A DNA stretch of 64,000 nt, from positions 186,001 through 250,000 of the forward strand of contig NZ_LRUB01000017.1 of assembly GCF_001550065.1 (NCBI RefSeq), in the 5' to 3' direction. How positions within the stretch are numbered: the first letter of the stretch is position 1; the number at the start of each line of letters is the position of its first letter. This document shows, piece after piece, positions 17,280 through 25,807 of the stretch. The notes below the pieces were generated by a model. It had not been told where the DNA came from and did no database searches. It saw nothing but the letters and a program-made list of their open reading frames with translations. This stretch comes from Kordiimonas lipolytica. GTDB taxonomy: Bacteria; Pseudomonadota; Alphaproteobacteria; Sphingomonadales; Kordiimonadaceae. A program made the translations under genes and the position numbers.

Positions 17280-17630
17280 TTATCCGTCCTGTGACCGGCG
17301 GTAGGCGCGGATCGCTTCGTTCATGCGGATCTGCAGTTGGCGGCGGCGCTCGTGGACGGCGGCCAGGTCTTCATCCCAGCGCGCCTGCTGTTCTTTTGTC
17401 AGGTAAGGCATGATTTTCGCGGCCCGCTGGTCCATGCAGGTGAGATATTCATCCACCTTTTTGGAATATTCCACGATGGCATCGCGGCTGTCGCGAATCT
17501 GGTCGGCGGTTGCAACACTGCCGTCGGGAACGGGTGGCTGGTCCATCGGGGGCTCGCCACAATCGGCTGCAGTCGCAGGCGCGCTCATCACCAGGAAGCC
17601 AGCAAATACTAGAGACAGGGTTTTCATCAT
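17280..17630 (-). CDS. Small secreted hypothetical protein
   Basis: Starting at the ATG at 17628-17630 (AAGGATAAG upstream) the product is 116 aa, with a signal peptide (MMKTLSLVFAGFLVMSAPATAA). The mature part has two Cys (in ADCGEPP and YLTCMDQ) and a helical region rich in Arg and Glu (KIMPYLTKEQQARWDEDLAAV). It looks like a periplasmic helical protein with a possible disulfide. I do not recognise the family. A frame extends 12 codons further upstream without a binding site. Confidence 0.65.
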   Translation of the reverse strand: MMKTLSLVFAGFLVMSAPATAADCGEPPMDQPPVPDGSVATADQIRDSRDAIVEYSKKVDEYLTCMDQRAAKIMPYLTKEQQARWDEDLAAVHERRRQLQIRMNEAIRAYRRSQDG

Positions 17631-17743
17631 CGATTTCTTATCCTTACCAGTCAGAGACCGCATCATACAAAGTTTGGCTCATAGAACAACTGCCATAACA
17701 GCTTGGCCAAAATTGGGCGGCGACAGGTGGCGTTGAATGAAGA

Positions 17744-17768
17744 AAGGGCCGGCACTGGGCCAGCCCTT
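17744..17768 (-). terminator. Probable terminator after the H1-tail protein gene
   Basis: A 10-bp stem with one mismatch (AAGGGCCGGC with GCCAGCCCTT, loop ACTGG) is followed on the minus strand by TTCTTCATT. It lies just past the stop at 17787. Confidence 0.5.
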
Positions 17769-17786
17769 CTTTGATTGGTCGGCGTT

Positions 17787-18572
17787 CTAGTCAGCCTTCT
17801 TGGCCGCAGCTTTCTTCTTTGGTGCTGGTTTCTTGGCTGCCGGCTTTTTCTTCGGAGCCGCCTTTTTCGCAGGCTTTGCCTCTGCTTCGGCTTCACCGCC
17901 GGAGAGGTCGATCGGCTCGGGCGCTACGTCATTCGCCGCCGGTGCCTCGGCTGCCTGTGGCGCTGCAGATGGTTGCTGTGCTGCCGCGGCTGCTTGCTGG
18001 GCTTCCATTGCTTTCGCGCGGGCTTCGTCTTCCGCCTTGGCATGCTCCGGGAACAGTTGGCGATAGACGGCATTTACGCGGCCGCCAACGTCCGAAAGGG
18101 CTTTCGCCACGGCCTGTAGGTTATACCCGACGCCGCGATAGTAGAATGTATGTGTGTTCGGGTTATAGGCGCGGTAGATGCATTCTTCCGGCGTATTGCC
18201 GTCACCTATCTGGGCAGGGTCGCCGACGAAATCGAAAATAACCTGGCGGCCTTTGGTGTTGCCGATCCACTCCTCGACCTTCTCATCAGCGCGTTCCCAA
18301 AGCTCGGCCAGACGGCGGTCGTTCAGCGGGTGCTTCTCAGGCAGTTGCAGTGCTTTACGCAGCGCTTCTCCCCGACCGCGGGCACGGGCGCGCGTTGGCC
18401 ACAAGAGCAATGAAATCTGGCTCGACGGCATCAGGACCATCTGGCCGCCGTAAAGGACACCATTGGCTGCCTGGTTCATAACAGCCTGGTTGAAAAGGTC
18501 GAACGAAGCCTGCGCGTGAAGGCACTGGTTCCTCAGTTCGTGAATGTAAATGGCAAGCGTATTATTATCCAT
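17787..18572 (-). CDS. Uncharacterised protein with histone-H1-like Lys/Ala/Pro C-terminal tail
   Basis: The 261-aa protein has an unrecognised N-terminal domain (about 1-175, with WPTRARARGRGEALRKAL and HTFYYRGVGYNLQAV), an Ala/Gln-rich linker (about 180-215), and a tail from about 232 onward made of KKAAPKKKPAAKK repeats ending KKAAAKKAD. Such tails occur in histone H1 and in bacterial H1-like DNA-binding proteins. I infer nucleic-acid or polyanion binding by the tail; the N-terminal domain is unknown. It is followed by a probable terminator and is monocistronic. Confidence 0.8.
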   Translation of the reverse strand: MDNNTLAIYIHELRNQCLHAQASFDLFNQAVMNQAANGVLYGGQMVLMPSSQISLLLWPTRARARGRGEALRKALQLPEKHPLNDRRLAELWERADEKVEEWIGNTKGRQVIFDFVGDPAQIGDGNTPEECIYRAYNPNTHTFYYRGVGYNLQAVAKALSDVGGRVNAVYRQLFPEHAKAEDEARAKAMEAQQAAAAAQQPSAAPQAAEAPAANDVAPEPIDLSGGEAEAEAKPAKKAAPKKKPAAKKPAPKKKAAAKKAD

Positions 18573-18816
18573 GTCAACTATTCGCTTTATTCTTGAGTTT
18601 GTTCGCAGCTGTCCCTCTGCACCTCCTCCCAGATGGTGCGCCTGAATAGCCTATTCAAGCCAGAGACTGCCCCCTATGGCCTGAGCGATAGCACAAGCGA
18701 TCCCCCAAATACCAGCACGGAATCGCGCCTTTTGGCACAAGACATCACGTTGCCTCATTGCCAGAACAGGGCGAAGACTGTAAACTGCCAGTGGGTGAAA
18801 CAAGTTGGGTGCAAAA

Positions 18817-19290
18817 ATGGCTGATGCTGCTTTTGCTGCAAGTTCGCGGGGTGCGAGCCCTGTTTCCCGTGCGGAACGTCCTTCCGCGCGCCCCAGCAGT
18901 GCGTCTTCAGGCCAGTCAGCAGACTTCAGTCGGAGCCTGAACCAGGGTCAGGGCGAATCGGGGCGTCTTCTGCCTGGGCAGGGCACGCCACCGCCACAAC
19001 CCGGTCGAGGTTTGCTTGGTAACGGCGTTTCGTTTCTTCTGGCCCAAACAAGAACGCAGGAAGCCAACGCTCCCTTGCCGCCAGTCTCCAACTTCGAGCG
19101 GGCAAAAAACCGCTATCTGGCGACACAGTCCAACATCAAGGATACGATCGCGGCCAACAGCATCTTGCGTGGCGAAGCCAGCGATGCTTCCGTGGCCGAA
19201 GATGCGGCATCTCATGCTCATGTCTATGATGATGATGTCGAAGAAGCCCAGTCGGGCCCTGTGCAATATGCTTCCGGCAGCCTGATTTAG
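18817..19290 (+). CDS. Hypothetical disordered protein
   Basis: The product from the ATG at 18817 is 157 aa. It is rich in Ser, Pro, Gly and Gln in its first half (GQGTPPPQPGRGLL), then has a helical segment (NFERAKNRYLATQSNIKDTIAANSIL) and an acidic patch (DDDVEEAQSG). No domain is recognised. The Shine-Dalgarno is weak (GGGTG). Base composition fits coding on this strand and it precedes the grpB-like gene in the same direction, but it could be spurious. Confidence 0.45.
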   Translation: MADAAFAASSRGASPVSRAERPSARPSSASSGQSADFSRSLNQGQGESGRLLPGQGTPPPQPGRGLLGNGVSFLLAQTRTQEANAPLPPVSNFERAKNRYLATQSNIKDTIAANSILRGEASDASVAEDAASHAHVYDDDVEEAQSGPVQYASGSLI

Positions 19291-19344
19291 GCGCTGTTTT
19301 TTTTCCAGTCCCCTAATTCGTCCCTCAATCTTTTGAGCTAATCC

Positions 19345-19824
19345 ATGACCGAAAAATTTTACATTCAGCACTGGGATGCTGCCTTGTTGAAGCGGCAGGC
19401 AGAGGCTACGGCGTCTGCCGTCAAGGCGATCTTGCCGGATGCGGATGTTCGTGAGGTCGGCAGTACCGCAGTGGCCGGTGCAATCGGCAAACAGGATATT
19501 GATCTTTTGGTGCGTGTAGCTCCAAACGCATTTACCGAGGCCCGCGATACTCTTGATGAAGTTTTTCCACGGAACTCTGAACAGCTTTCGACATGTGACT
19601 TTCAGGGCTATTTGATCCCCGATGATTTGGACGTTGCTGTGCAACTGACTGTCCATGGCGGGCAATATGATGTGTTTCTGCCTTTTCTGGATGCACTGAC
19701 TTCAGATGCAGTGCTTCTCGAGGCCTATAATCAGCTAAAGCGGGATTGGCACGGAAAGTCCATGCAGGACTACCGTACGGCAAAGTCAACCTTCATTGAG
19801 GCTGTTTTGGCAGACCTTGGGTAA
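19345..19824 (+). CDS. GrpB family protein (nucleotidyltransferase-like)
   Basis: The 159-aa protein carries the GrpB signature VREVGSTAVAGAIGKQDIDLLVRV, which matches the GS-x12-D-x-D pattern of the nucleotidyltransferase fold, and DDLDVAVQLTVHGG later. The family (UPF0157) is also found fused to dephospho-CoA kinase in some bacteria; its reaction is not established. It ends just before the convergent DUF1499 gene. Confidence 0.82.
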   Translation: MTEKFYIQHWDAALLKRQAEATASAVKAILPDADVREVGSTAVAGAIGKQDIDLLVRVAPNAFTEARDTLDEVFPRNSEQLSTCDFQGYLIPDDLDVAVQLTVHGGQYDVFLPFLDALTSDAVLLEAYNQLKRDWHGKSMQDYRTAKSTFIEAVLADLG

Positions 19825-19832
19825 AGTGACAG

Positions 19833-20360
19833 TTAGGACGCGAGTTGGGAAGACAGGATCGTGAGCCAACGGTTTACCCGTTTCTCATGTTCGCCCGGTT
19901 TGCTGTCGCCAATCGGCTTGCGGCTATAGATTGCCAAGGCGCTTGTATAGTTGTCGATTTCGATGACCCGAACCGTCAGGACCGCTGGAATGCTCTCGCC
20001 AGGCAGGCGTTCGAGGAAGTCAAACTGGTTATTGACGGGATCAAAGCCATAAGTGCGGATCGTGGGCATGCCGTCCACATAGTCGGCAAGAGCGAGGCGG
20101 AGCGTACGGGCATCCACCTCGAAGCGGGCTGCTGGACCGTTGGTGATTGCTGCCTCGCACAGGGTGGCCGGGCACAAAAGGTACCCGCTATCGTCCCCCT
20201 CGAAGGCCAGCGTCTCAAACTCAACGGTCTCAAGCGTGCCGCTTTCATCGCCGAAAATACTATCGCCCCCGCCGATCTGGACCAGGAAATAGACTGCCAG
20301 TCCAATGACTATGACAAAAAGACAAAGCCCGATGGCGAGGGAGCGAAATTTTTCCAGCAT
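19833..20360 (-). CDS. DUF1499-like membrane-anchored protein
   Basis: The 175-aa protein has one N-terminal transmembrane helix (about residues 8-28, LAIGLCLFVIVIGLAVYFLV). The rest is soluble, with CPATLC and a closing segment GDSKPGEHEKRVNRWLTIL, which resembles the end of DUF1499 (an R-S-x-x-G-x-x-D-x-x-x-N-x-x-R pattern). The match is by eye and only moderate. It follows the SCP2 gene by 21 bp on the same strand, so the two are probably co-transcribed. Confidence 0.5.
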   Translation of the reverse strand: MLEKFRSLAIGLCLFVIVIGLAVYFLVQIGGGDSIFGDESGTLETVEFETLAFEGDDSGYLLCPATLCEAAITNGPAARFEVDARTLRLALADYVDGMPTIRTYGFDPVNNQFDFLERLPGESIPAVLTVRVIEIDNYTSALAIYSRKPIGDSKPGEHEKRVNRWLTILSSQLAS

Positions 20361-20381
20361 GATAACCTTTAAACCAGTTGC

Positions 20382-20681
20382 TTAACCCAGGATCGAGCCA
20401 AGCTGCATGGCAAGGCTCATGTCGCCTTCTACACGCAATTTACCGGTCATGAAAGCCATCTGTGGATTGAGATTTCCTTCGGCGATCTGGACGAAGTTGT
20501 CCATGGTGACTTTCACAGTGCAGTCAGCCTCGGAATCCTCATTATCAACAACAGTTGGAGACGCTTTGCCGTCAATGCGGACAACGCCGTCGTCGCCGAA
20601 ATCGAACTTGATAATGGCGGCGAGTGGGGAATGCGAACCAACGCGGCCGCGGATTTCTTCAGTGATTTTTTCCAGTGACAT
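20382..20681 (-). CDS. SCP2 sterol-binding domain protein
   Basis: The 99-aa protein is a single SCP2 domain: VVRIDGKASPTVVDNEDSEADCTVKV, then the helix and loop FVQIAEGNLNPQMAFMTGKLRVEGDMSLAMQL, which is the most conserved part of the family (the G-K-L-x-x-x-G-D motif). These small stand-alone SCP2 proteins bind lipids or acyl-CoA in the cytoplasm. The gene is upstream of the DUF1499-like gene and downstream of the AsmA-like gene, all on the minus strand. Confidence 0.9.
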   Translation of the reverse strand: MSLEKITEEIRGRVGSHSPLAAIIKFDFGDDGVVRIDGKASPTVVDNEDSEADCTVKVTMDNFVQIAEGNLNPQMAFMTGKLRVEGDMSLAMQLGSILG

Positions 20682-20754
20682 AATGTCCTCCCTTGCAACT
20701 GATAGTGAATATTGGACTTAACAGTCCAGAAATCAATCAGTTATTGCTTATATC

Positions 20755-21480
20755 TCAGTTCTGGTCGTCTTTTTTCTTCTTCAGCTTACCAACGAGGCTG
20801 GTGATGCCTTTTTCAAGCGACCCTTCCTTGTCTTTTACAAGCTCTTTCAGTTTGTCGGATGCGCCAGCTTTGATGAGGGCCTGCGCAATCTGTGGCTGCA
20901 GCACGGACATGACGTGGCGCGCGATCTCTGCTGGCGCCATGCCTTTCTCATCTGTGCCAAGGTCGGTTATGGTGAAGTCAGCGAGCTCGATTGTCTTGTC
21001 CACACTCAGCGCGCCTTCGGTTTTCACGGCAACCTTAGGCGCCCTGATCACCATTTTCTTGATGGTGAGGGTAATGTTTGACGGCTTGGTATCGTCTGCT
21101 GGGCCCACATTCTGCTGCAGCTGCTCGAAATTGGTTTTGCCGTCGATTCGGCGGGCATCCAGCATGGGAGAATCAATCACGATACTGTCGATGATTACAT
21201 GGTCAGACAGGAGCGTGCTTGGCTGCAGCTGCATGTCGAAACTGCCAAGGCTGGCAATCTGGCCTTCCCCATAGCCTTCGGGCTGGCCGATCTCAAGCCC
21301 CTTGAAGCTGACTTTTCCGGAAAAGGGCGACAAGTTGATGCTTTCAACTGTCACAGGAACCTTGAGGGTTTTTGGCCCACCGGTTTCAACGCCGGCTTTT
21401 ACGATGGTGTTGATCTGGCTGTAGGCGACGCCTACGCCTACCAGCAGAATAACCACCAATCCAAGAAATAGTTTTTTCAT
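20755..21480 (-). CDS. AsmA-like / DUF748-like periplasmic-facing membrane protein
   Basis: The 241-aa protein begins with a membrane anchor (KKLFLGLVVILLVGVGVAYS) and then a beta-rich domain with VTVESINLSPFSGKVSFKGLEIGQPEGYG and IIDSIVIDSPMLDARRIDGKTN. This N-terminal segment is typical of the AsmA superfamily, whose larger members bridge the inner and outer membranes in lipid transport. This one is short, ending in a lysine-rich tail (GKLKKKKDDQN). Its role is unknown. Confidence 0.6.
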   Translation of the reverse strand: MKKLFLGLVVILLVGVGVAYSQINTIVKAGVETGGPKTLKVPVTVESINLSPFSGKVSFKGLEIGQPEGYGEGQIASLGSFDMQLQPSTLLSDHVIIDSIVIDSPMLDARRIDGKTNFEQLQQNVGPADDTKPSNITLTIKKMVIRAPKVAVKTEGALSVDKTIELADFTITDLGTDEKGMAPAEIARHVMSVLQPQIAQALIKAGASDKLKELVKDKEGSLEKGITSLVGKLKKKKDDQN

Positions 21481-21654
21481 TGTCGTGCCTCCGTCCCGCT
21501 TCGATCCGATTGGCGATTATGATGGCACTGTTTTACGGCCTTGTTAAGGCATAAGGCTGAGGGAATGCGTGAACAAAAGTCTTAACGAATCCCGTCAGTT
21601 ATGCCAGCATGGCGGCAAAGCTTGGCAAGTTGACCGATAAAGGGTGGTGATTTC

Positions 21655-23169
21655 ATGGCTGTGCTGACGCAAGTTCTCCTGCTGGTGTCCTATATGATCT
21701 TGGGGCTCGCGGTGATGATAATCCCACCGCGCCTGTTCGGGATGCCTGAACAATTGGCGCAGCTCCTGGGGGTCGTGGTTTTTTTCGGGGCCTGGCAGAT
21801 ACAAAATCTTTTCACCGTAAGGCGGATCGAAAAAGAAACGTCCGCTCGGGTGGCCGTTCTTGAAGATGTGACAACCATCCTTCGTGGGGACTTGGAACGG
21901 ACCCGACGCAAGACGGAGCAAGGTGACGAAAAAAGCGATGAAGTCGTCGGTGAACTGAAGGTACTGCATACCCTTCTGACGCAGCTGATGAAGCGCGAGG
22001 TGGAGCTTGAAGCCAAGGTGCCCAAGGCTACCAGAATCGCACAACGGGGCGGTAAGGCTGGTATCCTTGAGCCAACCGATGAAGAGGCGCTGGCGCTGAG
22101 CGCAGACCATGTGCCGGAAAAAGTGGTCGACACGAAGGCTGAAACCAAACAAGGCAAGACACCGGAATCGGCTCTTGAGTTGGAGCCTGAAGGTGACGTG
22201 GACGATGATGGCGGGCTTGAGCTTGATGAAATCGAACTGACGCCGGAAGAGGCCGCGATGGCAGTTGTGGACGAGGGCGACGGTGAAGAGATGGAGCCTT
22301 TGCCCCAGGATGAAGAGGGTGAGGATGAGGGCGTAGAGCCGGGCTCCGATGCGCCGCGGCCAAACCGCCCAACCCCCAAAGCGCCGGTGCGCGGTAAGAA
22401 AGCGCAAATTCGCCTGATCAAGCGCGAGGATCAGCTTCTGTCTGTGATCCGAAGTTCGCTTGCAGAGAACCGGGTTGACCTTTACCTGCAGCCGATTGTG
22501 ACACTGCCTGCCAGGCGGTCGGTCCATTATGAATGTTTTTCCCGTGTGCGGGACGAAGAAGGTCGTATCATCCTGCCGCGCCAATATATGAGGGTGGCTG
22601 AAAACAAGGGGCTGATCGGGACAATCGACAACCTCCTGCTGTTCCGCCTGATCCAACTGGTGCGCCGGCTTGGCAAGCGGCGCCCGAAGGTGCGCTTCTT
22701 CATCAATATGTCCCGTTACTCAATGGAGGATGAAGAATTCTTCCCGCAGTTCATCGATTTCATGTCGGCCAATTCGGAGTTCCGTGACCGCCTGGTGTTT
22801 GAAATCAGCCAGGAAGATTATTATATGCTGCCAGGCGAGGTGAAGGAACGGCTTCTGGCGCTTGGGCGCAAGGGGTTTGGTTTCTCAATGGATCTGGTGA
22901 AGGATTTCAATAAGGACTTCACCTATTTGGGTGAGAATAAGTTCCAATTCATCAAGGCCGATTTGGGTGATTTGATGGCTGCGCATCCTGAAGAAGGGGA
23001 TGTGGAAGCGATCAAATCGTTCCTGCGACGGAACGGCATGCAGTTGATTGCGAGCCGGGTTGAGAGCGAAGATGATGTGCTAATGGCGCTGGAGTCCAAG
23101 GTGGAATATGCCCAGGGATATCTGTTCGGCGAACCAACATCTGCCGCTAATCTGAGCAGCGAATTTTAA
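21655..23169 (+). CDS. TipF-like membrane protein with degenerate EAL domain
   Basis: The 504-aa protein has two N-terminal transmembrane helices (about 5-25 and 32-48), a coiled coil (about 57-115), an acidic linker, and a C-terminal EAL domain (about 265-500). EAL hallmarks are partly lost: YECFSR keeps the first Glu, FFINMS keeps Asn, FEISQED keeps Glu and FIKAD keeps Lys, but DDFG is replaced by MDLVKDF and the EGVE motif reads SRVE. It therefore probably binds c-di-GMP without hydrolysing it. The architecture matches Caulobacter TipF, a c-di-GMP receptor needed for flagellar assembly. Nearby cheY and cheZ support a motility role. Confidence 0.75.
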   Translation: MAVLTQVLLLVSYMILGLAVMIIPPRLFGMPEQLAQLLGVVVFFGAWQIQNLFTVRRIEKETSARVAVLEDVTTILRGDLERTRRKTEQGDEKSDEVVGELKVLHTLLTQLMKREVELEAKVPKATRIAQRGGKAGILEPTDEEALALSADHVPEKVVDTKAETKQGKTPESALELEPEGDVDDDGGLELDEIELTPEEAAMAVVDEGDGEEMEPLPQDEEGEDEGVEPGSDAPRPNRPTPKAPVRGKKAQIRLIKREDQLLSVIRSSLAENRVDLYLQPIVTLPARRSVHYECFSRVRDEEGRIILPRQYMRVAENKGLIGTIDNLLLFRLIQLVRRLGKRRPKVRFFINMSRYSMEDEEFFPQFIDFMSANSEFRDRLVFEISQEDYYMLPGEVKERLLALGRKGFGFSMDLVKDFNKDFTYLGENKFQFIKADLGDLMAAHPEEGDVEAIKSFLRRNGMQLIASRVESEDDVLMALESKVEYAQGYLFGEPTSAANLSSEF

Positions 23170-23234
23170 TTTGTAACGAGTAGGTCATTCGGGTGTCCGC
23201 CTAAGCCCTAGCTCCAAAATCTGGAGGCAGTTTC

Positions 23235-24122
23235 ATGCCGAACTCATCCGGTACCAGCGTGCATATAGCCGCTGGACTAAGTGAATTGATGGACGAAACA
23301 GACCTTGTGATCTGTGATCTTTGGGGCGTGATGCATGATGGCCTGAAGCTGCATTCTGGTGCGGTTGACGCGATCCAGAAGGCACGCGCTGCAAGGGCGA
23401 AGACCGTTTTCCTTTCCAACGCTCCGCGTCCGCGCGGCTATGTAAGGGATCATTTGCTTGAAATGGGTCTGCCTTCTTCGCTGACGGATTTCGTCGTGAC
23501 CTCGGGCGGCTTGGCACGCGATGAGGTGCGCGAGCTGTATTCGGGTGCGAAGCTCTATCATCTTGGGCCGGAAGGTGATCGCAACACTGTTGAAGGCCTG
23601 CCAGTTCAAGAGGTGGGGCACCCGGATGATGCCGAGATCATCCTGGCGACTGATCTGGACTTCCGCGATATTGATGCCCATGGCCCCTGGTTGCGAACCG
23701 CCGCAGAGCGGGGTGTTCCCTTTTTGTGCGCGAACCCTGACAGGATCGTGCATGTGGGTGATCGCCTTTACCCCTGTGCCGGCGCTGTGGCGGACCTCTA
23801 TGCCTCAATGGGCGGGGATGTGCATTGGTTTGGAAAGCCCACCCCGAAAGCTCTGAGGTCTTGTGTCAAGGAAGTCGGCCTGGACGCGGACACCACCGGC
23901 GAAAGGGTCATGATGATCGGGGACAGCCTGCAGACAGATATAGCGGGAGCAGGTGCCGCAGGTTATCGGGGGATCTTTATCACAGGGGGGATTCACCGCA
24001 ATGATGCCCCGCTTCTCGACCAGGCCTCGAACAAAGGGCGTGTGCCTGTGCATGCCTTCCGAAAGATATTTGGTAAGGAAAAGGCTGTACCGCATGCTGT
24101 CATGCATAGCCTGAAGTGGTAG
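23235..24122 (+). CDS. HAD superfamily hydrolase, subfamily IIA (TIGR01459 type)
   Basis: The 295-aa protein has HAD motif I as VICDLWGVMHDG (the nucleophile Asp in DLWG), motif II in FLSNAPRPR, and motif IV as MIGDSLQTDIAGA, with GKPTPKAL providing the motif III Lys. The capped IIA type resembles NagD-like sugar or nucleotide phosphatases. In many alphaproteobacteria it sits beside ribF, as here with a decayed MaoC gene and the che genes between. The substrate is unknown. Confidence 0.88.
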   Translation: MPNSSGTSVHIAAGLSELMDETDLVICDLWGVMHDGLKLHSGAVDAIQKARAARAKTVFLSNAPRPRGYVRDHLLEMGLPSSLTDFVVTSGGLARDEVRELYSGAKLYHLGPEGDRNTVEGLPVQEVGHPDDAEIILATDLDFRDIDAHGPWLRTAAERGVPFLCANPDRIVHVGDRLYPCAGAVADLYASMGGDVHWFGKPTPKALRSCVKEVGLDADTTGERVMMIGDSLQTDIAGAGAAGYRGIFITGGIHRNDAPLLDQASNKGRVPVHAFRKIFGKEKAVPHAVMHSLKW

Positions 24123-24135
24123 GAGCCCAAAGAAA

Positions 24136-24168
24136 GAACCGGGCCGAAGCAAGCTCCAGACCCGGTTC
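24136..24168. terminator. Bidirectional terminator between the HAD gene and cheZ
   Basis: GAACCGGG (24136-24143) pairs with CCCGGTTC (24161-24168) across a 17-base loop, followed by CTTTTG on plus and by TTCTTT on minus. Confidence 0.6.
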
Positions 24169-24189
24169 CTTTTGAACTGTCAAGCTGGC

Positions 24190-25164
24190 CTAGCCGAACA
24201 GGGCGTCGATATCGTCCTGGCTGACCTCTTCACCTTCGGGAAGATCGATCTCTTCCTCTTTGGCTTCTTTGGCCGGCTCGGCTTTCTTTTCAGCCTTTTT
24301 CTTTTCTTCCTCGGCTTTTTTCGCCTCTTCCGCTTTCTTCTCGGCTTCCTTTGCCTCGTGCTCGGCTACCGGATCGAAATCCTCCTCGAACATATTGTCG
24401 AGTTGTTTGGGCGAAACGGCCTTCGGAGCTTCTACTTTAGGTTCCGGTTTTGGCTCAGGTTTCGGGGCAGGCTCTGGAGCAGGCTCAGGGGCTGGTGCTG
24501 CAGCCGTTTCCGCAGCCTTGGCCTGGGTGCCCATGAGGGCGTCAACCTCTGACTGGTTGATGCCTTCGCCTTCGAGTGCAGGGCCGGACAGCAGCGATCT
24601 GTCTTCCGGAATAGGGCCTGCGGCTTCCTTGGCTTCCTCGATGTCCTGTTCGGTAACACCAAGAAGGTCACGCAGTTCCATGACGCGGGTTTCAATGTGT
24701 GCGAGCGTCTCAACGACCTTGGAAATGCGTTGGCCTGTGATGTCCTGGAAGGAACAGGCTTCAAAAATACGCATCACGGCGTCCTGGCTGGTGGCGACAT
24801 AATTGTCTTTGTCGTCAGGGTCCAGCGCCATGATTTCCTCGGCAGCCTCCATGATGGTATTGGTGGCTTCCTCGGTCTGCTGAACAATCGCATCCAGTTC
24901 CAGGCCAGCGCGTGGAATCCTGGCGCTTTCCAGATCGCCCGGCTGCAAGGATGCAATCTCTTTCCGCGCGTTGGAGATATAATCGCTCAGCGATCGGCAT
25001 TCCCGGTAAATAGACGTATCGATTGATTTGAAGAAAACCGACATTGTTCCGATCAGCACTTCGGTTACCGATGCGACATCGGTCAAAGACAGTTGCGTCG
25101 TATCTTGCTTCCGTAAGCTGTCGACTAGCAGTTGGATCTGCTTCGGAAGCGCCGGATTGGTCAT
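24190..25164 (-). CDS. cheZ: CheZ-type phosphatase with long acidic/basic tail
   Basis: The 324-aa protein has an N-terminal four-helix CheZ core (about 1-170) with FEACSFQDITGQRISKV, where Gln140 matches the catalytic Gln147 of E. coli CheZ. The tail is a Pro/Glu/Lys-rich linker containing three similar short motifs: INQSEVDALMG (202-212), VSPKQLDNMF (250-259) and VSQDDIDALFG (314-324, the C-terminus). E. coli CheZ carries one such C-terminal CheY-binding peptide. It dephosphorylates CheY-P to reset flagellar switching. The start overlaps the cheY stop (TGATG), indicating coupled translation. Confidence 0.88.
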   Translation of the reverse strand: MTNPALPKQIQLLVDSLRKQDTTQLSLTDVASVTEVLIGTMSVFFKSIDTSIYRECRSLSDYISNARKEIASLQPGDLESARIPRAGLELDAIVQQTEEATNTIMEAAEEIMALDPDDKDNYVATSQDAVMRIFEACSFQDITGQRISKVVETLAHIETRVMELRDLLGVTEQDIEEAKEAAGPIPEDRSLLSGPALEGEGINQSEVDALMGTQAKAAETAAAPAPEPAPEPAPKPEPKPEPKVEAPKAVSPKQLDNMFEEDFDPVAEHEAKEAEKKAEEAKKAEEEKKKAEKKAEPAKEAKEEEIDLPEGEEVSQDDIDALFG

Positions 25165-25550
25165 CAGAAGTCTCCGAGCACCGCTACCAATTTGGTTTTC
25201 AGCGTCGCAGCGTTGAACGGCTTAACAATATAGTTGTTAACGCCGGCCTTTTTCGCCGCAATCACGTTATCCGTCTTGGATTCTGCCGTAACCATAATGA
25301 ATGGTGTGTTTTTGATTACGTTGTCGGCGCGAACCTCTTTCAGGAACTCGTAACCGGTCATCGGCTCCATGTTCCAGTCGGAGATGATCAGGCCATATTG
25401 TTTGGCCCGTGCTTTTTCAAGCGCCATAGCACCGTCGGTTGCTTCGTCCACATTGTTGAAGCCAAGCTGCTTCAAAAGGTTGCGGACAATCCGCAGCATT
25501 GTCTTGTAGTCGTCGACGATAAGGATCGGCATACCCATATCAACGGCCAT
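25164..25550 (-). CDS. cheY: CheY-like chemotaxis response regulator
   Basis: The 128-aa protein is a single receiver domain with all catalytic residues: LIVDD (acid pair), IISDWNMEPMTG (phospho-acceptor Asp, with the W-N-M-E-P spelling common in CheY), MVTAES (Thr) and YIVKPF (Lys). When phosphorylated it binds the flagellar switch. It is the first gene of the cheY-cheZ operon. The rest of the chemotaxis cluster is not in the window. It is distinct from the two atypical receivers at 29445-30631. Confidence 0.93.
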   Translation of the reverse strand: MAVDMGMPILIVDDYKTMLRIVRNLLKQLGFNNVDEATDGAMALEKARAKQYGLIISDWNMEPMTGYEFLKEVRADNVIKNTPFIMVTAESKTDNVIAAKKAGVNNYIVKPFNAATLKTKLVAVLGDF

Positions 25551-25807
25551 GATAATTCCTCAATATTATTGATTACGCACCCTCAGTGCCAACGTGACAC
25601 CGCTAAATTCCTAAACAGGACACTAGCCCCGATAGCATGAAGAATTGGTTAACCCATCGCTGCGTAAGTTTCAAACACTAACTCGTTCATTTGAAACCAT
25701 ATTATTGCGCGCCAAAGCTATCATACCCAAGAAAAGGTGGACAAAATGCAAAGAATTCCGCCATTTAGGTCGATATTCCTGCTTCAGTATGCCTGAAGGA
25801 GGCATAA

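Noticed and set aside
18916..19665. Minus-strand open frame (249 codons) opposite the GrpB-like gene
   Set aside because: GrpB signature residues are on the plus strand. The antisense frame has no recognisable domain.
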